The notes beneath the pieces are model-generated. The model worked only from the letters and a program-made list of their open reading frames with translations, was not told where the DNA came from and did no database searches. A program made the position numbers and the translations under genes. From Alphaproteobacteria bacterium (GTDB lineage: Bacteria; Pseudomonadota; Alphaproteobacteria; Sphingomonadales; Sphingomonadaceae): a stretch of DNA of 56,491 bases. This document shows, one piece after another, positions 1-9,784 of the stretch (its first letter is position 1; each line of letters opens with the position of its first letter). The stretch is taken from contig QBLU01000017.1 in assembly GCA_003241875.1 (NCBI GenBank), positions 1 to 56,491 on the forward strand, in the 5' to 3' direction.

Positions 1-33
1 CCCTTGCAGGGAGGGGGAGCGAAGGAATCTCCC

Positions 34-1614
34 ATGCCCAAAGTCCTTATCTCCGACCAGATGTCCCCCAAGGCCGCCGAAATCTTCCGCGCCCGCGGCA
101 TCGAAGTCGATGAAATCACCGGCCTCAGCAAGGACGAGCTGATCAAGATCATCGGCAACTACGACGGCCTCGCCGTGCGTAGCGCCACCAAGGCCACCAA
201 GGACGTCATCGCCGCTGCGACCAACCTCAAGGTCATCGGCCGCGCCGGCATCGGCGTCGACAATGTCGACATCCCCGCGGCATCGGGCGCCGGCGTTGTC
301 GTCATGAACACGCCGTTCGGCAACTCGATCACCACCGCCGAGCACGCCATCGCGCTGATGTTCGCACTCGCCCGCCAGCTGCCCGAGGCCGACGCCAGCA
401 CCCAGGCCGGCAAGTGGGAAAAGAACCGCTTCATGGGCGTCGAGCTGACCGCCAAGACGCTGGGGCTCATCGGGGCCGGCAACATCGGCAGCATCGTCGC
501 CGACCGCGCGCTCGGCCTGAAGATGAAGGTCATCGCCTATGACCCGTTTCTCACCGCCGAACGCGCCGAGCACATGGGCGTGACCAAGGTGACCCTCGAC
601 GAGCTGCTGGCGCAGGCCGACTTCATCACGCTGCACACGCCGCTGACCGACAGCACGCGCAACATCCTGTCGGCGGAGAACCTCGCCAAGGCCAGGCCCG
701 GCGTGCGCATCATCAACTGCGCCCGCGGCGGGCTGATCGATGAGGCGGCACTGAAGGCCGGGCTCGACAGCGGCCACATCGGCGGCGCCGCGTTGGATGT
801 CTTCGTCGAGGAGCCCGCCAAGGCCAGCCCGCTGTTCGGCACCCCCAACTTCATCTCGACGCCGCACCTCGGCGCCTCGACCGATGAAGCCCAGGTCAAT
901 GTCGCCATCCAGGTCGCGGAACAGATGTCGGACTTCCTGCTGACCGGCGGCGTCACCAACGCCCTCAACGTGCCGTCGCTCAGCGCCGAGGAAGCGCCGC
1001 GGCTGCGCCCCTACATGCAGCTGGCAGAACGGCTCGGTAGCCTTGTCGGCCAGCTGGTGTCGGACGGCATCAGCGCCGTGAAGGTCGAGGTCGAAGGCGC
1101 CGCCGCCGAGCTCAACATCAAGCCGATTACCGCCGCCGTGCTCGCCGGGCTGATGCGCACCCACAGCGACACGGTCAACATGGTCAACGCGCCGTTCCTG
1201 GCGCGCGAACGCAACATCGAGATCGCCGAAGTCCGCCACGAACGCGAGACCGACTATCACACGCTGGTCCGCGTCACGGTCAAGACCCCCGACGGCGATC
1301 GCAGCGTCGCCGGCACGCTGTTCGGCATGACCAAGCCGCGGCTGACCGAGATCTTCGGCATCACCGTCGAGGCCGACCTCAACGGCCGCATGCTGTACAT
1401 CGTCAACGAGGACAAGCCTGGCTTCATCGGCCGCCTCGGGTCGACGCTCGGCGAGGCCGGCGTCAACATCGGCACCTTCCACCTCGGCCGCCGGAACGAA
1501 GGCCAGGAGGCGATCCTGCTGCTGTCGGTCGACGAAGCCATCCCCGACCCGCTGCTCGCCGGCATCTGCCAGTTGCCGGGCGTCAAGACGGTGAAGGCGT
1601 TGGTCTTCGCGTGA
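34..1614 (+). CDS. serA: D-3-phosphoglycerate dehydrogenase
   Basis: Catalyses the NAD-dependent oxidation of 3-phosphoglycerate to 3-phosphohydroxypyruvate, the first step of serine synthesis, in the cytosol. The 526-aa product is the long form of the family: an N-terminal catalytic half, a Rossmann NAD-binding core with the GAGNIGS loop near residue 150, the CARGG and PHLGAS segments that carry the catalytic Arg and His, then an intervening domain and a C-terminal ACT domain (about residues 455-526) expected to bind serine for feedback control. The ATG at 34 begins MPKVLIS and follows a purine-rich GGAGGGGGAGCGAAGGA stretch. An in-frame TTG at 4 is possible but adds only a low-complexity leader. 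hisZ and purA follow on the same strand, with a hairpin repeat in the first gap. Confidence 0.96.
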   Translation: MPKVLISDQMSPKAAEIFRARGIEVDEITGLSKDELIKIIGNYDGLAVRSATKATKDVIAAATNLKVIGRAGIGVDNVDIPAASGAGVVVMNTPFGNSITTAEHAIALMFALARQLPEADASTQAGKWEKNRFMGVELTAKTLGLIGAGNIGSIVADRALGLKMKVIAYDPFLTAERAEHMGVTKVTLDELLAQADFITLHTPLTDSTRNILSAENLAKARPGVRIINCARGGLIDEAALKAGLDSGHIGGAALDVFVEEPAKASPLFGTPNFISTPHLGASTDEAQVNVAIQVAEQMSDFLLTGGVTNALNVPSLSAEEAPRLRPYMQLAERLGSLVGQLVSDGISAVKVEVEGAAAELNIKPITAAVLAGLMRTHSDTVNMVNAPFLARERNIEIAEVRHERETDYHTLVRVTVKTPDGDRSVAGTLFGMTKPRLTEIFGITVEADLNGRMLYIVNEDKPGFIGRLGSTLGEAGVNIGTFHLGRRNEGQEAILLLSVDEAIPDPLLAGICQLPGVKTVKALVFA

Positions 1615-1621
1615 CCATTGA

Positions 1622-1664
1622 CCCCCACCCCGCTCACGGCGCTTGCCGTAAGCGGGGTGAGGGG
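1622..1664. repeat. palindromic hairpin between serA and hisZ
   Basis: Two arms of about 19-20 bases (1622-1640 and 1645-1664) are near-perfect reverse complements around a GCTT loop, built on ACCCCGCT and AGCGGGGT cores. There is no T-run after it, so it is not a classical intrinsic terminator. It looks like a dispersed REP-like palindrome and could attenuate serA to hisZ read-through or stabilise the serA 3' end. Confidence 0.75.
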
Positions 1665-1697
1665 CAATACACCCCTCGCCATGCTCTCACCGCGCCC

Positions 1698-2807
1698 ATG
1701 ATCCCCCCCGGCCTCCTCCCCGAGGGCCTTCGCGACCGCCTGCCACCGCAGGCGGAGGCGACCGCCGCGCTTGTCCGCAGCCTGACCGGCAGTTTCGCCG
1801 CGCATGGCTATGAACGCGTGCAGCCGCCGCTCGTCGAGTATGAAGAATCGCTCGGCAGCCGTCTCGGCGGCGCGGCCCGGCGCGAGCTGCTGCGCTTCAC
1901 CGATCCGGTCAGCCAGCACACGCTGGCGCTGCGGTCGGACATGACCGGCCAGGTCGGCCGCATCGCCGTCACCCGACTCGGCGATGCCGCGCGCCCGCTG
2001 CGCCTGTCCTATGCCGGTCCGGTGCTGCGCGTGCGCGGTACCCAGCTCAACCCCGAACGCGAAGCCGTGCAGGTCGGTGCCGAGCTCATCGGCAGCGACA
2101 CCGCCGCCGCTGCCGGCGAGGTCGTCCGCGTGGCGGTCGAGGCGTTGCGCACGGCGGGCCTCGACGGCCTGTCGATCGACATCACCCTGCCGACCCTGGT
2201 GGCCGATCTCGCTGCCGCCGGCTGGTCGCTCGGCAGCGGCTCGCTCACGCAAGTCCAGGCGCTGCTCGACGGCAAGGACGTCGGCGGCCTGATGGCGCTC
2301 GGCGCCGGCGCCTATGAACCGCTGATCGCCGCCGCCGGCCCGGCCCCGCAGGCGCTGTCGCGGCTGGCCGCCCTGCCCCTGCCCGCGCCAGTCAGGGCCC
2401 GGCTCGATGCCGTCGCGGCGCTGGTCGCCGGGCTCGGCGATGTCGCGGTGACCATCGACCCGACCGAACGCCACGGCTTCGAATACCAGACCTGGATCGG
2501 CTTTTCGCTGTTCGGCGACGGCATCCCCGGCGAGGTCGGCCGCGGCGGCGCCTATGTCATCATGCGCCCCGATGGCTCGGCCGAAGCGGCGATCGGCTTT
2601 TCGCTCTATATCGACGGCCTCGTCGATGCCGGCCTCGGCGTCAGCGACCCGCACCGGGTCCTGCTACCGGTCGGCACCGACCCTGCCGTCGGCGCCGAAC
2701 TGCGCGCCGCCGGCTGGTCGACTGTCGCGGCGTTCGATCCTGCCGCCGACCCCCGGGATTTTCGCTGTACCCATGCGTGGAATGGCGTAGAGGCCAGCGC
2801 GGTCTGA
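1698..2807 (+). CDS. hisZ: ATP phosphoribosyltransferase regulatory subunit
   Basis: A catalytically inactive paralogue of histidyl-tRNA synthetase that partners the short-form HisG to make and regulate the first enzyme of histidine synthesis. The 369-aa protein has the class II synthetase fold: an early ERVQPP strand, [11 protein letters not shown] corresponding to motif 2, and a late GRGGAY segment. It lacks the C-terminal anticodon-binding domain of true HisRS, as expected for HisZ. The start was placed at the ATG beginning [11 protein letters not shown]. The open frame extends back to 1611 but that stretch encodes the upstream hairpin and no family sequence. It lies 13 bases before purA, so the two are probably cotranscribed. 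hisG is not in the window. Confidence 0.9.
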   Translation: MIPPGLLPEGLRDRLPPQAEATAALVRSLTGSFAAHGYERVQPPLVEYEESLGSRLGGAARRELLRFTDPVSQHTLALRSDMTGQVGRIAVTRLGDAARPLRLSYAGPVLRVRGTQLNPEREAVQVGAELIGSDTAAAAGEVVRVAVEALRTAGLDGLSIDITLPTLVADLAAAGWSLGSGSLTQVQALLDGKDVGGLMALGAGAYEPLIAAAGPAPQALSRLAALPLPAPVRARLDAVAALVAGLGDVAVTIDPTERHGFEYQTWIGFSLFGDGIPGEVGRGGAYVIMRPDGSAEAAIGFSLYIDGLVDAGLGVSDPHRVLLPVGTDPAVGAELRAAGWSTVAAFDPAADPRDFRCTHAWNGVEASAV

Positions 2808-2820
2808 CCAAAGGAAACCC

Positions 2821-4110
2821 ATGCCCAACGTTACCGTCATCGGCGCCCAATGGGGCGATGAAGGCAAAGGCAAGATCGTCGATTGGCTGTCGGAACGCGC
2901 CGATGTCGTCGTGCGCTTCCAGGGCGGGCACAATGCCGGCCACACCCTCGTTGTCGGTGACAAGGTCTACAAGCTGAGCCTGTTGCCGTCCGGGATCGTC
3001 CGCGGCACGCTCAGCATCGTCGGTAACGGCGTCGTCTTCGATCCCTGGCATTTCCGCGACGAGGTCGCTCGCATTTCCGCCATGGGCGTCAGCATCACGC
3101 CCGACAATCTGCACGTGTCCGACCAGTGCCCGCTGATCCTGCCGCTGCACCGCGATCTCGACGGCGCCCGCGAGGACGCCTCGGGCGCCGGCAAGATCGG
3201 CACCACCCGCCGCGGCATCGGCCCGGCCTATGAGGACAAGGCCGGGCGCAGGGCGCTGCGGGTCTGCGATCTCGCGCATCTGGGCGACATTGGCCCGCAG
3301 CTCGATCGCCTGCTCGCCCACCACAACGCCCTGCGCACCGGCTTTGGTATCCCGCCGGTGGATCGCGAGGCGCTCATCGCGCAGCTGCACGAGATCGCGC
3401 CATCGGTGCTGCCCTTCGTCAAGCCGGTATGGACGGCGCTGCGCGATGCCAAGGCCAAGCGCAGCCGCATCCTGTTCGAAGGCGCGCAGGGCGTGCTGCT
3501 CGATGTCGACCACGGCACCTATCCGTTCGTGACGTCGTCCAACGTCGTCGCCGGCCAGGCCGCAGCCGGCAGCGGCATGGGGCCGAACGCGGTCGGCTAC
3601 GTCCTCGGCATCGTCAAGGCGTACACGACGCGGGTCGGCTCCGGCCCCTTCCCGACCGAACAGGACAATGAAGACGGCGAGAAGCTGGGCCAGCGCGGCC
3701 ATGAGTTCGGCACCGTGACGGGGCGCAAGCGCCGCTGCGGCTGGTTCGATGCGGTACTTGTCCGCCAGGCCATCGCGGTGTCGGGCGTCGCCGGCATGGC
3801 GCTGACCAAGCTCGATGTCCTCGACGGTTTCGAAACCCTGCAGATCTGCACCGGCTACCGCCTCGATGGCCAGGATCTCGATTACTTTCCCGCGCACAGC
3901 GCCGACCAGGCCCGGGTCGAGCCGATCTACGAAGCGTTCGAAGGCTGGGCGGAATCGACCGCCGGCGCCCGGCGCTGGGCCGATCTGCCGGCGCAAGCGA
4001 TCAAGTATATCCGCCGCATCGAGGAACTGACCGAGTGTCCCGTGGCCCTGGTCAGCACGTCACCGCAGCGCGACGACACGATTCTCGTCCGCGACCCGTT
4101 CATGGACTGA
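2821..4110 (+). CDS. purA: adenylosuccinate synthetase
   Basis: Joins IMP and aspartate using GTP to form adenylosuccinate, the committed step of AMP synthesis. The 429-aa length is normal. The N-terminal GDEGKGK phosphate-binding loop (residues 12-18), the GGHNAGHT segment, the central [13 protein letters not shown] and GAQG segments, and the C-terminal guanine-recognition region ([11 protein letters not shown]) are all present. The start ATG follows AAAGGAAACCC. It closes the serA-hisZ-purA run. Confidence 0.97.
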   Translation: MPNVTVIGAQWGDEGKGKIVDWLSERADVVVRFQGGHNAGHTLVVGDKVYKLSLLPSGIVRGTLSIVGNGVVFDPWHFRDEVARISAMGVSITPDNLHVSDQCPLILPLHRDLDGAREDASGAGKIGTTRRGIGPAYEDKAGRRALRVCDLAHLGDIGPQLDRLLAHHNALRTGFGIPPVDREALIAQLHEIAPSVLPFVKPVWTALRDAKAKRSRILFEGAQGVLLDVDHGTYPFVTSSNVVAGQAAAGSGMGPNAVGYVLGIVKAYTTRVGSGPFPTEQDNEDGEKLGQRGHEFGTVTGRKRRCGWFDAVLVRQAIAVSGVAGMALTKLDVLDGFETLQICTGYRLDGQDLDYFPAHSADQARVEPIYEAFEGWAESTAGARRWADLPAQAIKYIRRIEELTECPVALVSTSPQRDDTILVRDPFMD

Positions 4111-4123
4111 TAGCCACAGCGGC

Positions 4124-4966
4124 TTGTTCCGGCTCGCGGCTCGGCATATCGTTACGGTAATGGCACTGATTTCCCTCCTTGCGGCGGCGAGCTTCGCTTG
4201 TCTCAATCCCAGTCATCACGACGGGGATGCGATTCGGTGCGAGGGCATTCCCAAGTCGATGCGGCTCCATGCCATAGACGCGCCGGAAATGCCGGGTGCC
4301 TGCCGCCCCGGCCGCGCCTGCACGCCAGGCGATCCCTATCGTTCGCGCGACTATCTCGCCGGTCTGACCCGCGGGCATCGCGTCTCCTGCCAGGCGGTCG
4401 AAACCGATCGCTACGGCCGCCAGGTCGTCGATTGTTCGGCCGACGGCCGCAACCTCGGCTGCGACATGATCGAAGCCGGCATGGCGGTCGCGCGCTACGG
4501 GCAGCTCGATTGCGGCGGGGCAAAGATGACGGTGGCCGACCAGCTCGCCGATGCCGCCGGCGACCGTGTCGATACCCTGACGCGCGCCGAGCGCGTCGAT
4601 CTCGCGACACCGGGCGCAGCACCGCTGCGGGAGCGTACGCAGATCCAGCCCCTGAACGCGGCGCCGCCCCAGGGGACGGCCTGGCTGTCCTGGCCGCGCA
4701 TCGGCCTGTGGCTGCTGGTCGTCAACATCCTCGCTGCCGCGCTGTTCTTCATCGACAAGCGCCGCGCCATGGCCCTGCGAAGCGACCGCCGCGTGCCAGA
4801 GGCCCTGCTGCTGCTCGTTGCCGCGATCGGCGGCACCGCGGGCGCGATCGCCGGCCAGCAGATCCTGCGCCACAAGACGCGCAAGCGGCCCTTTGCCAAC
4901 CGCCTGCTGATGATCGCGGGGGTGCATCTCGGCATCATACTGGCGCTTGCGGCGCCGGTAATCTAA
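4124..4966 (+). CDS. exported thermonuclease-like (SNase) domain fused to a DUF1294 membrane domain
   Basis: This 280-aa protein joins two families. Residues 1-25 are a signal peptide or signal anchor. Residues about 33-125 match the staphylococcal-nuclease fold, with HDGD (32-35), RLHAIDAPE carrying Arg47, Asp52 and Glu55 (equivalents of SNase Arg35, Asp40 and Glu43) and DRYGR with Arg99 (equivalent of Arg87). The catalytic set is therefore complete by motif. Residues about 190-278 are DUF1294, with NILAAALFFIDKRRA, RVPE, a glycine-rich helix and the hallmark RHKT (249-252). Probable topology is an envelope-facing nuclease-like domain tethered by C-terminal helices. The start used is TTG at 4124, which gives a charged n-region. 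The ATG at 4160 would leave a minimal signal. Neither has a strong ribosome site. A paralogue follows 89 bases later. Substrate is unknown. Confidence 0.8.
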   Translation: MFRLAARHIVTVMALISLLAAASFACLNPSHHDGDAIRCEGIPKSMRLHAIDAPEMPGACRPGRACTPGDPYRSRDYLAGLTRGHRVSCQAVETDRYGRQVVDCSADGRNLGCDMIEAGMAVARYGQLDCGGAKMTVADQLADAAGDRVDTLTRAERVDLATPGAAPLRERTQIQPLNAAPPQGTAWLSWPRIGLWLLVVNILAAALFFIDKRRAMALRSDRRVPEALLLLVAAIGGTAGAIAGQQILRHKTRKRPFANRLLMIAGVHLGIILALAAPVI

Positions 4967-5055
4967 TACGGGTATGCAACGGACTCGGCACGAGTTCCAA
5001 CAAGCACACGATCAAACATCTTTCATTAGCACTTCATTCACACTAATGGCTGATC

Positions 5056-5778
5056 ATGTCCCTGCTCGTTCTTGCCGCAGCCACCGGCTTTGCCTGCATG
5101 AACCCCGCGCATTCCAGCGGTGAGGTCGTCCGCTGCGCCGCCCGCGGCCAGGCCATGCAATTGCACGACATCGTCGCTCCCGAACCGGCCGTCCCGTGCG
5201 GCGGCTTTTTCGGCGACTGCCCCGTCGATCCCGGCGCCGCGGCCCGCGATCACCTCGCCGACCTGACGCGCGGCAAGGCGCTGCGCTGCACGCCGACGGG
5301 GGGCCGCACAAAGCTCGACAATCCGCCGCGCACCATTGTCCGTTGCCTGATCGGCGATGTCGACCTGTCCTGCCAGATGGTCGCCGACGGCTATGCGCTC
5401 GGCAACGACAACATCACCGGTTGCGCCAACGAGATCCGCACCCGCCGCGCCGTCGCGGCACCGCCACCGCGTCCGGCGCTGGTGATGTCCCCGGTCATCT
5501 GGCGCTGGCTGCCGCTTTATCTCCTGCTGATGAACATCGTCACCTATTTCGTCTTCGCCGCCGACAAGCGCCGGGAAGTGACCAAGATCAACCGCATTGC
5601 CGAGGCCGAACTGCTCGGCCTCATCGCCTTTGGCGGCGGCATTGGCGCGCTGGCCGCGCAGGTGCATCTCGATCACATGCGCGACGCACAGCCCTTTGCC
5701 AGCCAGGCCGCGATCCTGCTCGGCCTGCAGATCGGCGCCGCGCTCGCCATCGGCGCGATGATCGTCCTGAAAGTCTAG
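5056..5778 (+). CDS. degenerate tandem paralogue: SNase-like plus DUF1294 protein
   Basis: A 240-aa protein with the same architecture as its upstream neighbour: short signal sequence ending before CMNP, SNase-like region (about 17-115) and a DUF1294-like helical end (about 150-240). Aligned by eye, the catalytic residues have decayed: HDGD becomes HSSGE, the RLHAIDAPE block becomes QLHDIVAPE (Arg to Gln, Asp to Val, Glu kept), the YGR arginine lies in an unrelated PPRTIV context, and the RHKT of DUF1294 becomes DHMR. It is therefore unlikely to be a nuclease; it may bind a ligand or partner its paralogue. The ATG at 5056 is the only start after an in-frame TAA at 5044. It converges with the minus-strand gene downstream, with overlapping stop codons. 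Confidence 0.75.
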   Translation: MSLLVLAAATGFACMNPAHSSGEVVRCAARGQAMQLHDIVAPEPAVPCGGFFGDCPVDPGAAARDHLADLTRGKALRCTPTGGRTKLDNPPRTIVRCLIGDVDLSCQMVADGYALGNDNITGCANEIRTRRAVAAPPPRPALVMSPVIWRWLPLYLLLMNIVTYFVFAADKRREVTKINRIAEAELLGLIAFGGGIGALAAQVHLDHMRDAQPFASQAAILLGLQIGAALAIGAMIVLKV

Positions 5779-6407
5779 TCGTCGCGATAGGACGGTAGCG
5801 CCAGCCCCTTGCTGATCGCCAGCGCCCGCAACGTGAAGCCCGCCGCCGCCCCGACGAGCCCCGCCGGCAGCGCGGCCAGCCCGAGTTCGACCAGCAGCAC
5901 ATGGGTCGTCGCCCCCAGCGCCGCGGCCGAAACATAGATCTCGCGGCGCAGCAGGATCGACGGCTCGCCGGCCAGCACGTCGCGGACGATGCCGCCGACA
6001 CTCGCCGTCAGCACGCCCATGACGATGCACGACAGCGGCGGCACGCCATAGCTGGCCGCCTTTGCCGCGCCGATGACGGCATAGGCCGCCATGCCGACGG
6101 CATCGAACCACAGCAGCGCCGGCAATTGCCAGCGATCGGCCCGCAGCACCCACACGGCACCGGCAGCGATCAGGCAGACGCCGAGATAGTCCGAACGCCC
6201 GACCCAGAACACCGGCGCGCCGATCAAAAGGTCGCGCAACGTGCCGCCACCGATGCCGGTGATGGCGGCAAAGAACGCGAAGGTGACGATCGTCTGCTTC
6301 GCCCGCGCCGCCGCCAGCGCGCCCGAAATGGCGAACACCGCGACGCCGGCCATGTCGAGCCACGACAGCAGCGGACGGACGGCTTCGAGGGCTGGCGGCT
6401 CGATCAT
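5775..6407 (-). CDS. TRIC-family (UPF0126) membrane channel protein
   Basis: A 210-aa integral membrane protein with about seven hydrophobic segments and an internal duplication. Each half carries the family's glycine-rich motif, GIGGGTLRDLL near residue 50 and SVGGIVRDVLAG near residue 138. This is the trimeric intracellular cation channel / UPF0126 family (YadS and YicG relatives), whose members conduct potassium or have been linked to glycine transport. The start codon overlaps the stop of the dioxygenase gene as ATGA, so it is the likely last gene of the lpdA-side transcription unit. Substrate cannot be read from sequence. Confidence 0.85.
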   Translation of the reverse strand: MIEPPALEAVRPLLSWLDMAGVAVFAISGALAAARAKQTIVTFAFFAAITGIGGGTLRDLLIGAPVFWVGRSDYLGVCLIAAGAVWVLRADRWQLPALLWFDAVGMAAYAVIGAAKAASYGVPPLSCIVMGVLTASVGGIVRDVLAGEPSILLRREIYVSAAALGATTHVLLVELGLAALPAGLVGAAAGFTLRALAISKGLALPSYRDD

Positions 6408-7066
6408 GCCGCCCAGTCCAGACCGACGGGGAGTTGCGAGGCACAGAAATCGATCTGCAGGACTCGGCGTCGCGACGGGTTCACGGCGCTATGCGAGGCA
6501 TGGACGATCGGCGTGCTGTACACCCAGACATCGCCGGCGGCGGCGATACATGTCGCAATCGTCCCCGCCTGGGCGATCGCGGCGACATCGGCTGCCCGAT
6601 AACGCTGTCGATGCGTACCGGCGACAACGCGCAGCGGCGCGTTGTCGGCCCTGCAGTCGTCGATATGCAGGCGCATCGTGATCATATCGGCAAGGAGCGC
6701 AAACGGCGGCTCGACATGATCGACACCGTGTTTGATCGACCAGGGCCCGAAACCAGCCACGGGCACCCGTTTTGCAACCGCTATCGTGCGGTCCTGGTGC
6801 CAGGGAACGAGCCAGTTGTTCGCCGCCGATTTGTCGAAAAGCACACAGCGCACCGCCCGCGCATCGTGCCGCCAATCAGCGGCAATCGGCGCGAGAAACC
6901 GGAGTGCCGCGGTCACCAGCGGCGCCCCGAGCGGGAGGCGCGTGCCTGCTCCGGCCGTGGGCGACAGCGACGCCAATGCGCCAATCCTGTCACTAGGGAT
7001 AGCGCCCTGGACATGCACGAACCCGCTGGTGGCGAGCGCGACATGATCCAGCGGCGCCGCCACCAT
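6404..7066 (-). CDS. phytanoyl-CoA dioxygenase (PhyH) family protein
   Basis: A probable Fe(II)/2-oxoglutarate-dependent oxygenase of 220 aa. The facial triad is readable: His90 and Asp92 in PWHQDR, distal His189 in PIVHAS, and the 2-oxoglutarate-binding Arg near residue 200 (NPSRRR). The ATG at 7066 is used because it forms a TGATG overlap with the lpdA stop codon; a GTG one codon upstream is also open. The substrate is unknown. Linkage to lpdA, sucA and sucB, whose complex consumes 2-oxoglutarate, the co-substrate of this oxygenase family, is suggestive but may only reflect operon packing. Confidence 0.85.
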   Translation of the reverse strand: MVAAPLDHVALATSGFVHVQGAIPSDRIGALASLSPTAGAGTRLPLGAPLVTAALRFLAPIAADWRHDARAVRCVLFDKSAANNWLVPWHQDRTIAVAKRVPVAGFGPWSIKHGVDHVEPPFALLADMITMRLHIDDCRADNAPLRVVAGTHRQRYRAADVAAIAQAGTIATCIAAAGDVWVYSTPIVHASHSAVNPSRRRVLQIDFCASQLPVGLDWAA

Positions 7067-8460
7067 CACATGTGGATCGGCTTGCCGGTTACCGCCATCG
7101 CGGCTTCCTTCAGCGCCTCGGGGTGGGTCGGATGGGCGTGGCAGGTCATGGCAATGTCTTCCGACGAGGCGCCGAACTCCATCGCGATGGCGGCCTCGGC
7201 GATCATCGTGCCGGCCATGCTGCCGATGATGTGAACGCCGAGCACGCGGTCGGTCTTCGCGTCCGCCAGGACCTTCACAAAGCCTTCGGTGTCGCGATTG
7301 GCCTTGGCGCGGCTGTTGGCGGCAAACGGGAACTTGCCGGCCTTGTAGTCGATGCCGGCGGCCTTCAGCTCTTCCTCGGTCTTGCCCACCGTGGCGACCT
7401 CGGGATGGGTATAGACCACCGCCGGGATGACGTCGTGGTTCACATAACCGGTCAGCCCGGCGATGTTGTCGGCGCAGGCGATGCCTTCGTCCTCGGCTTT
7501 GTGCGCCAGCATCGGGCCCGGCACCACGTCGCCGATTGCCCAGATGCCCGGCACCGGCGTCGAGAAATCATGGCCGACCATGATGCGGCCACGGTCGAGC
7601 GTCAGCCCGGTCGCCTCAATGTTCAGCCCGTCGGTATTCGGCCGCCGGCCGATCGACAGCAGCACGATATCGGCGGCGATCTCGGTCGCGTCCCCGCCCG
7701 CGGCAGGCTCCACGGTGACCACGGCACCGGCGCCGTCGCGCTTGACGCCGGTGACCTTGGTCGACGTGTGGATCGCAAAACCCTGCTTGGTCAGCACCTT
7801 GGCAAAGGCATTGGCGACCTCGATATCCATCGCCGGCACGATCCGCTCGGCATATTCGACGACCGTGACCTTGGCCCCCAAACGCCGCCACACCGAGCCC
7901 ATCTCCAGCCCGATATAGCCGCCGCCGATGACCACCAGATGCTCGGGCACCTTCGACAGCGACAGCGCCTCGGTCGAGGTGACGATCACTTCGCCATCGG
8001 GCGTCATGCCGGGCAGCAGCGCGACTTCGGAGCCGGTGGCGATGATGAAGTTCTTCGACGTGATGGCACGTTCGCCGACCTGGATCGCCTTGGCCGACGT
8101 GAACTTCGCCTCGCCCTTGATCCACTCGACCTTGTTCTTCTTGAACAGGAAGGCCACGCCGTCAGTCAATTCCTTGACCGCCTTGTCCTTTTCGCCGAGC
8201 AGCGCCGGCAGGTCGAGCTCGACGCTGCCCAGCTTGACGCCGAACTTGGCCAGTGAACCGTCCTTGGCTTCCTCATAGAATTCGCTGCCGTGGAGCAGCG
8301 CCTTCGACGGGATGCAGCCGACATTGAGGCAGGTGCCGCCGAGCCGGTCGCGCTTTTCGACGCACGCGACCTTCAGGCCGTGCTGCGCCGCGCGGATGGC
8401 GGCGACATAGCCGCCGGGGCCGGCGCCGATGACGACGACATCGAAATCGAATTCGGCCAT
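7066..8460 (-). CDS. lpdA: dihydrolipoyl dehydrogenase (E3)
   Basis: Reoxidises the dihydrolipoyl arm of 2-oxoacid dehydrogenases using FAD and NAD. The 464-aa protein shows the N-terminal FAD loop GAGPGGY, the redox-active disulfide GGTCLNVGC with Cys44 and Cys49, a second Rossmann loop GGGYIGLE for NAD, and the C-terminal HAHPTHPE with the catalytic His-Glu pair. It lies 12 bases after sucB in the same direction and so is the E3 of the 2-oxoglutarate dehydrogenase complex, possibly shared with other complexes. Confidence 0.97.
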   Translation of the reverse strand: MAEFDFDVVVIGAGPGGYVAAIRAAQHGLKVACVEKRDRLGGTCLNVGCIPSKALLHGSEFYEEAKDGSLAKFGVKLGSVELDLPALLGEKDKAVKELTDGVAFLFKKNKVEWIKGEAKFTSAKAIQVGERAITSKNFIIATGSEVALLPGMTPDGEVIVTSTEALSLSKVPEHLVVIGGGYIGLEMGSVWRRLGAKVTVVEYAERIVPAMDIEVANAFAKVLTKQGFAIHTSTKVTGVKRDGAGAVVTVEPAAGGDATEIAADIVLLSIGRRPNTDGLNIEATGLTLDRGRIMVGHDFSTPVPGIWAIGDVVPGPMLAHKAEDEGIACADNIAGLTGYVNHDVIPAVVYTHPEVATVGKTEEELKAAGIDYKAGKFPFAANSRAKANRDTEGFVKVLADAKTDRVLGVHIIGSMAGTMIAEAAIAMEFGASSEDIAMTCHAHPTHPEALKEAAMAVTGKPIHM

Positions 8461-8472
8461 GGTTTCAGTCCT

Positions 8473-9780
<1,308 letters not shown>

Positions 9781-9784
9781 GATG

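Noticed and set aside
4198-5046. Overlapping plus-strand frame of 282 codons across the SNase-DUF1294 gene
   Set aside because: Arg-rich out-of-frame translation; the in-frame neighbour has catalytic motifs and hydrophobic helices.
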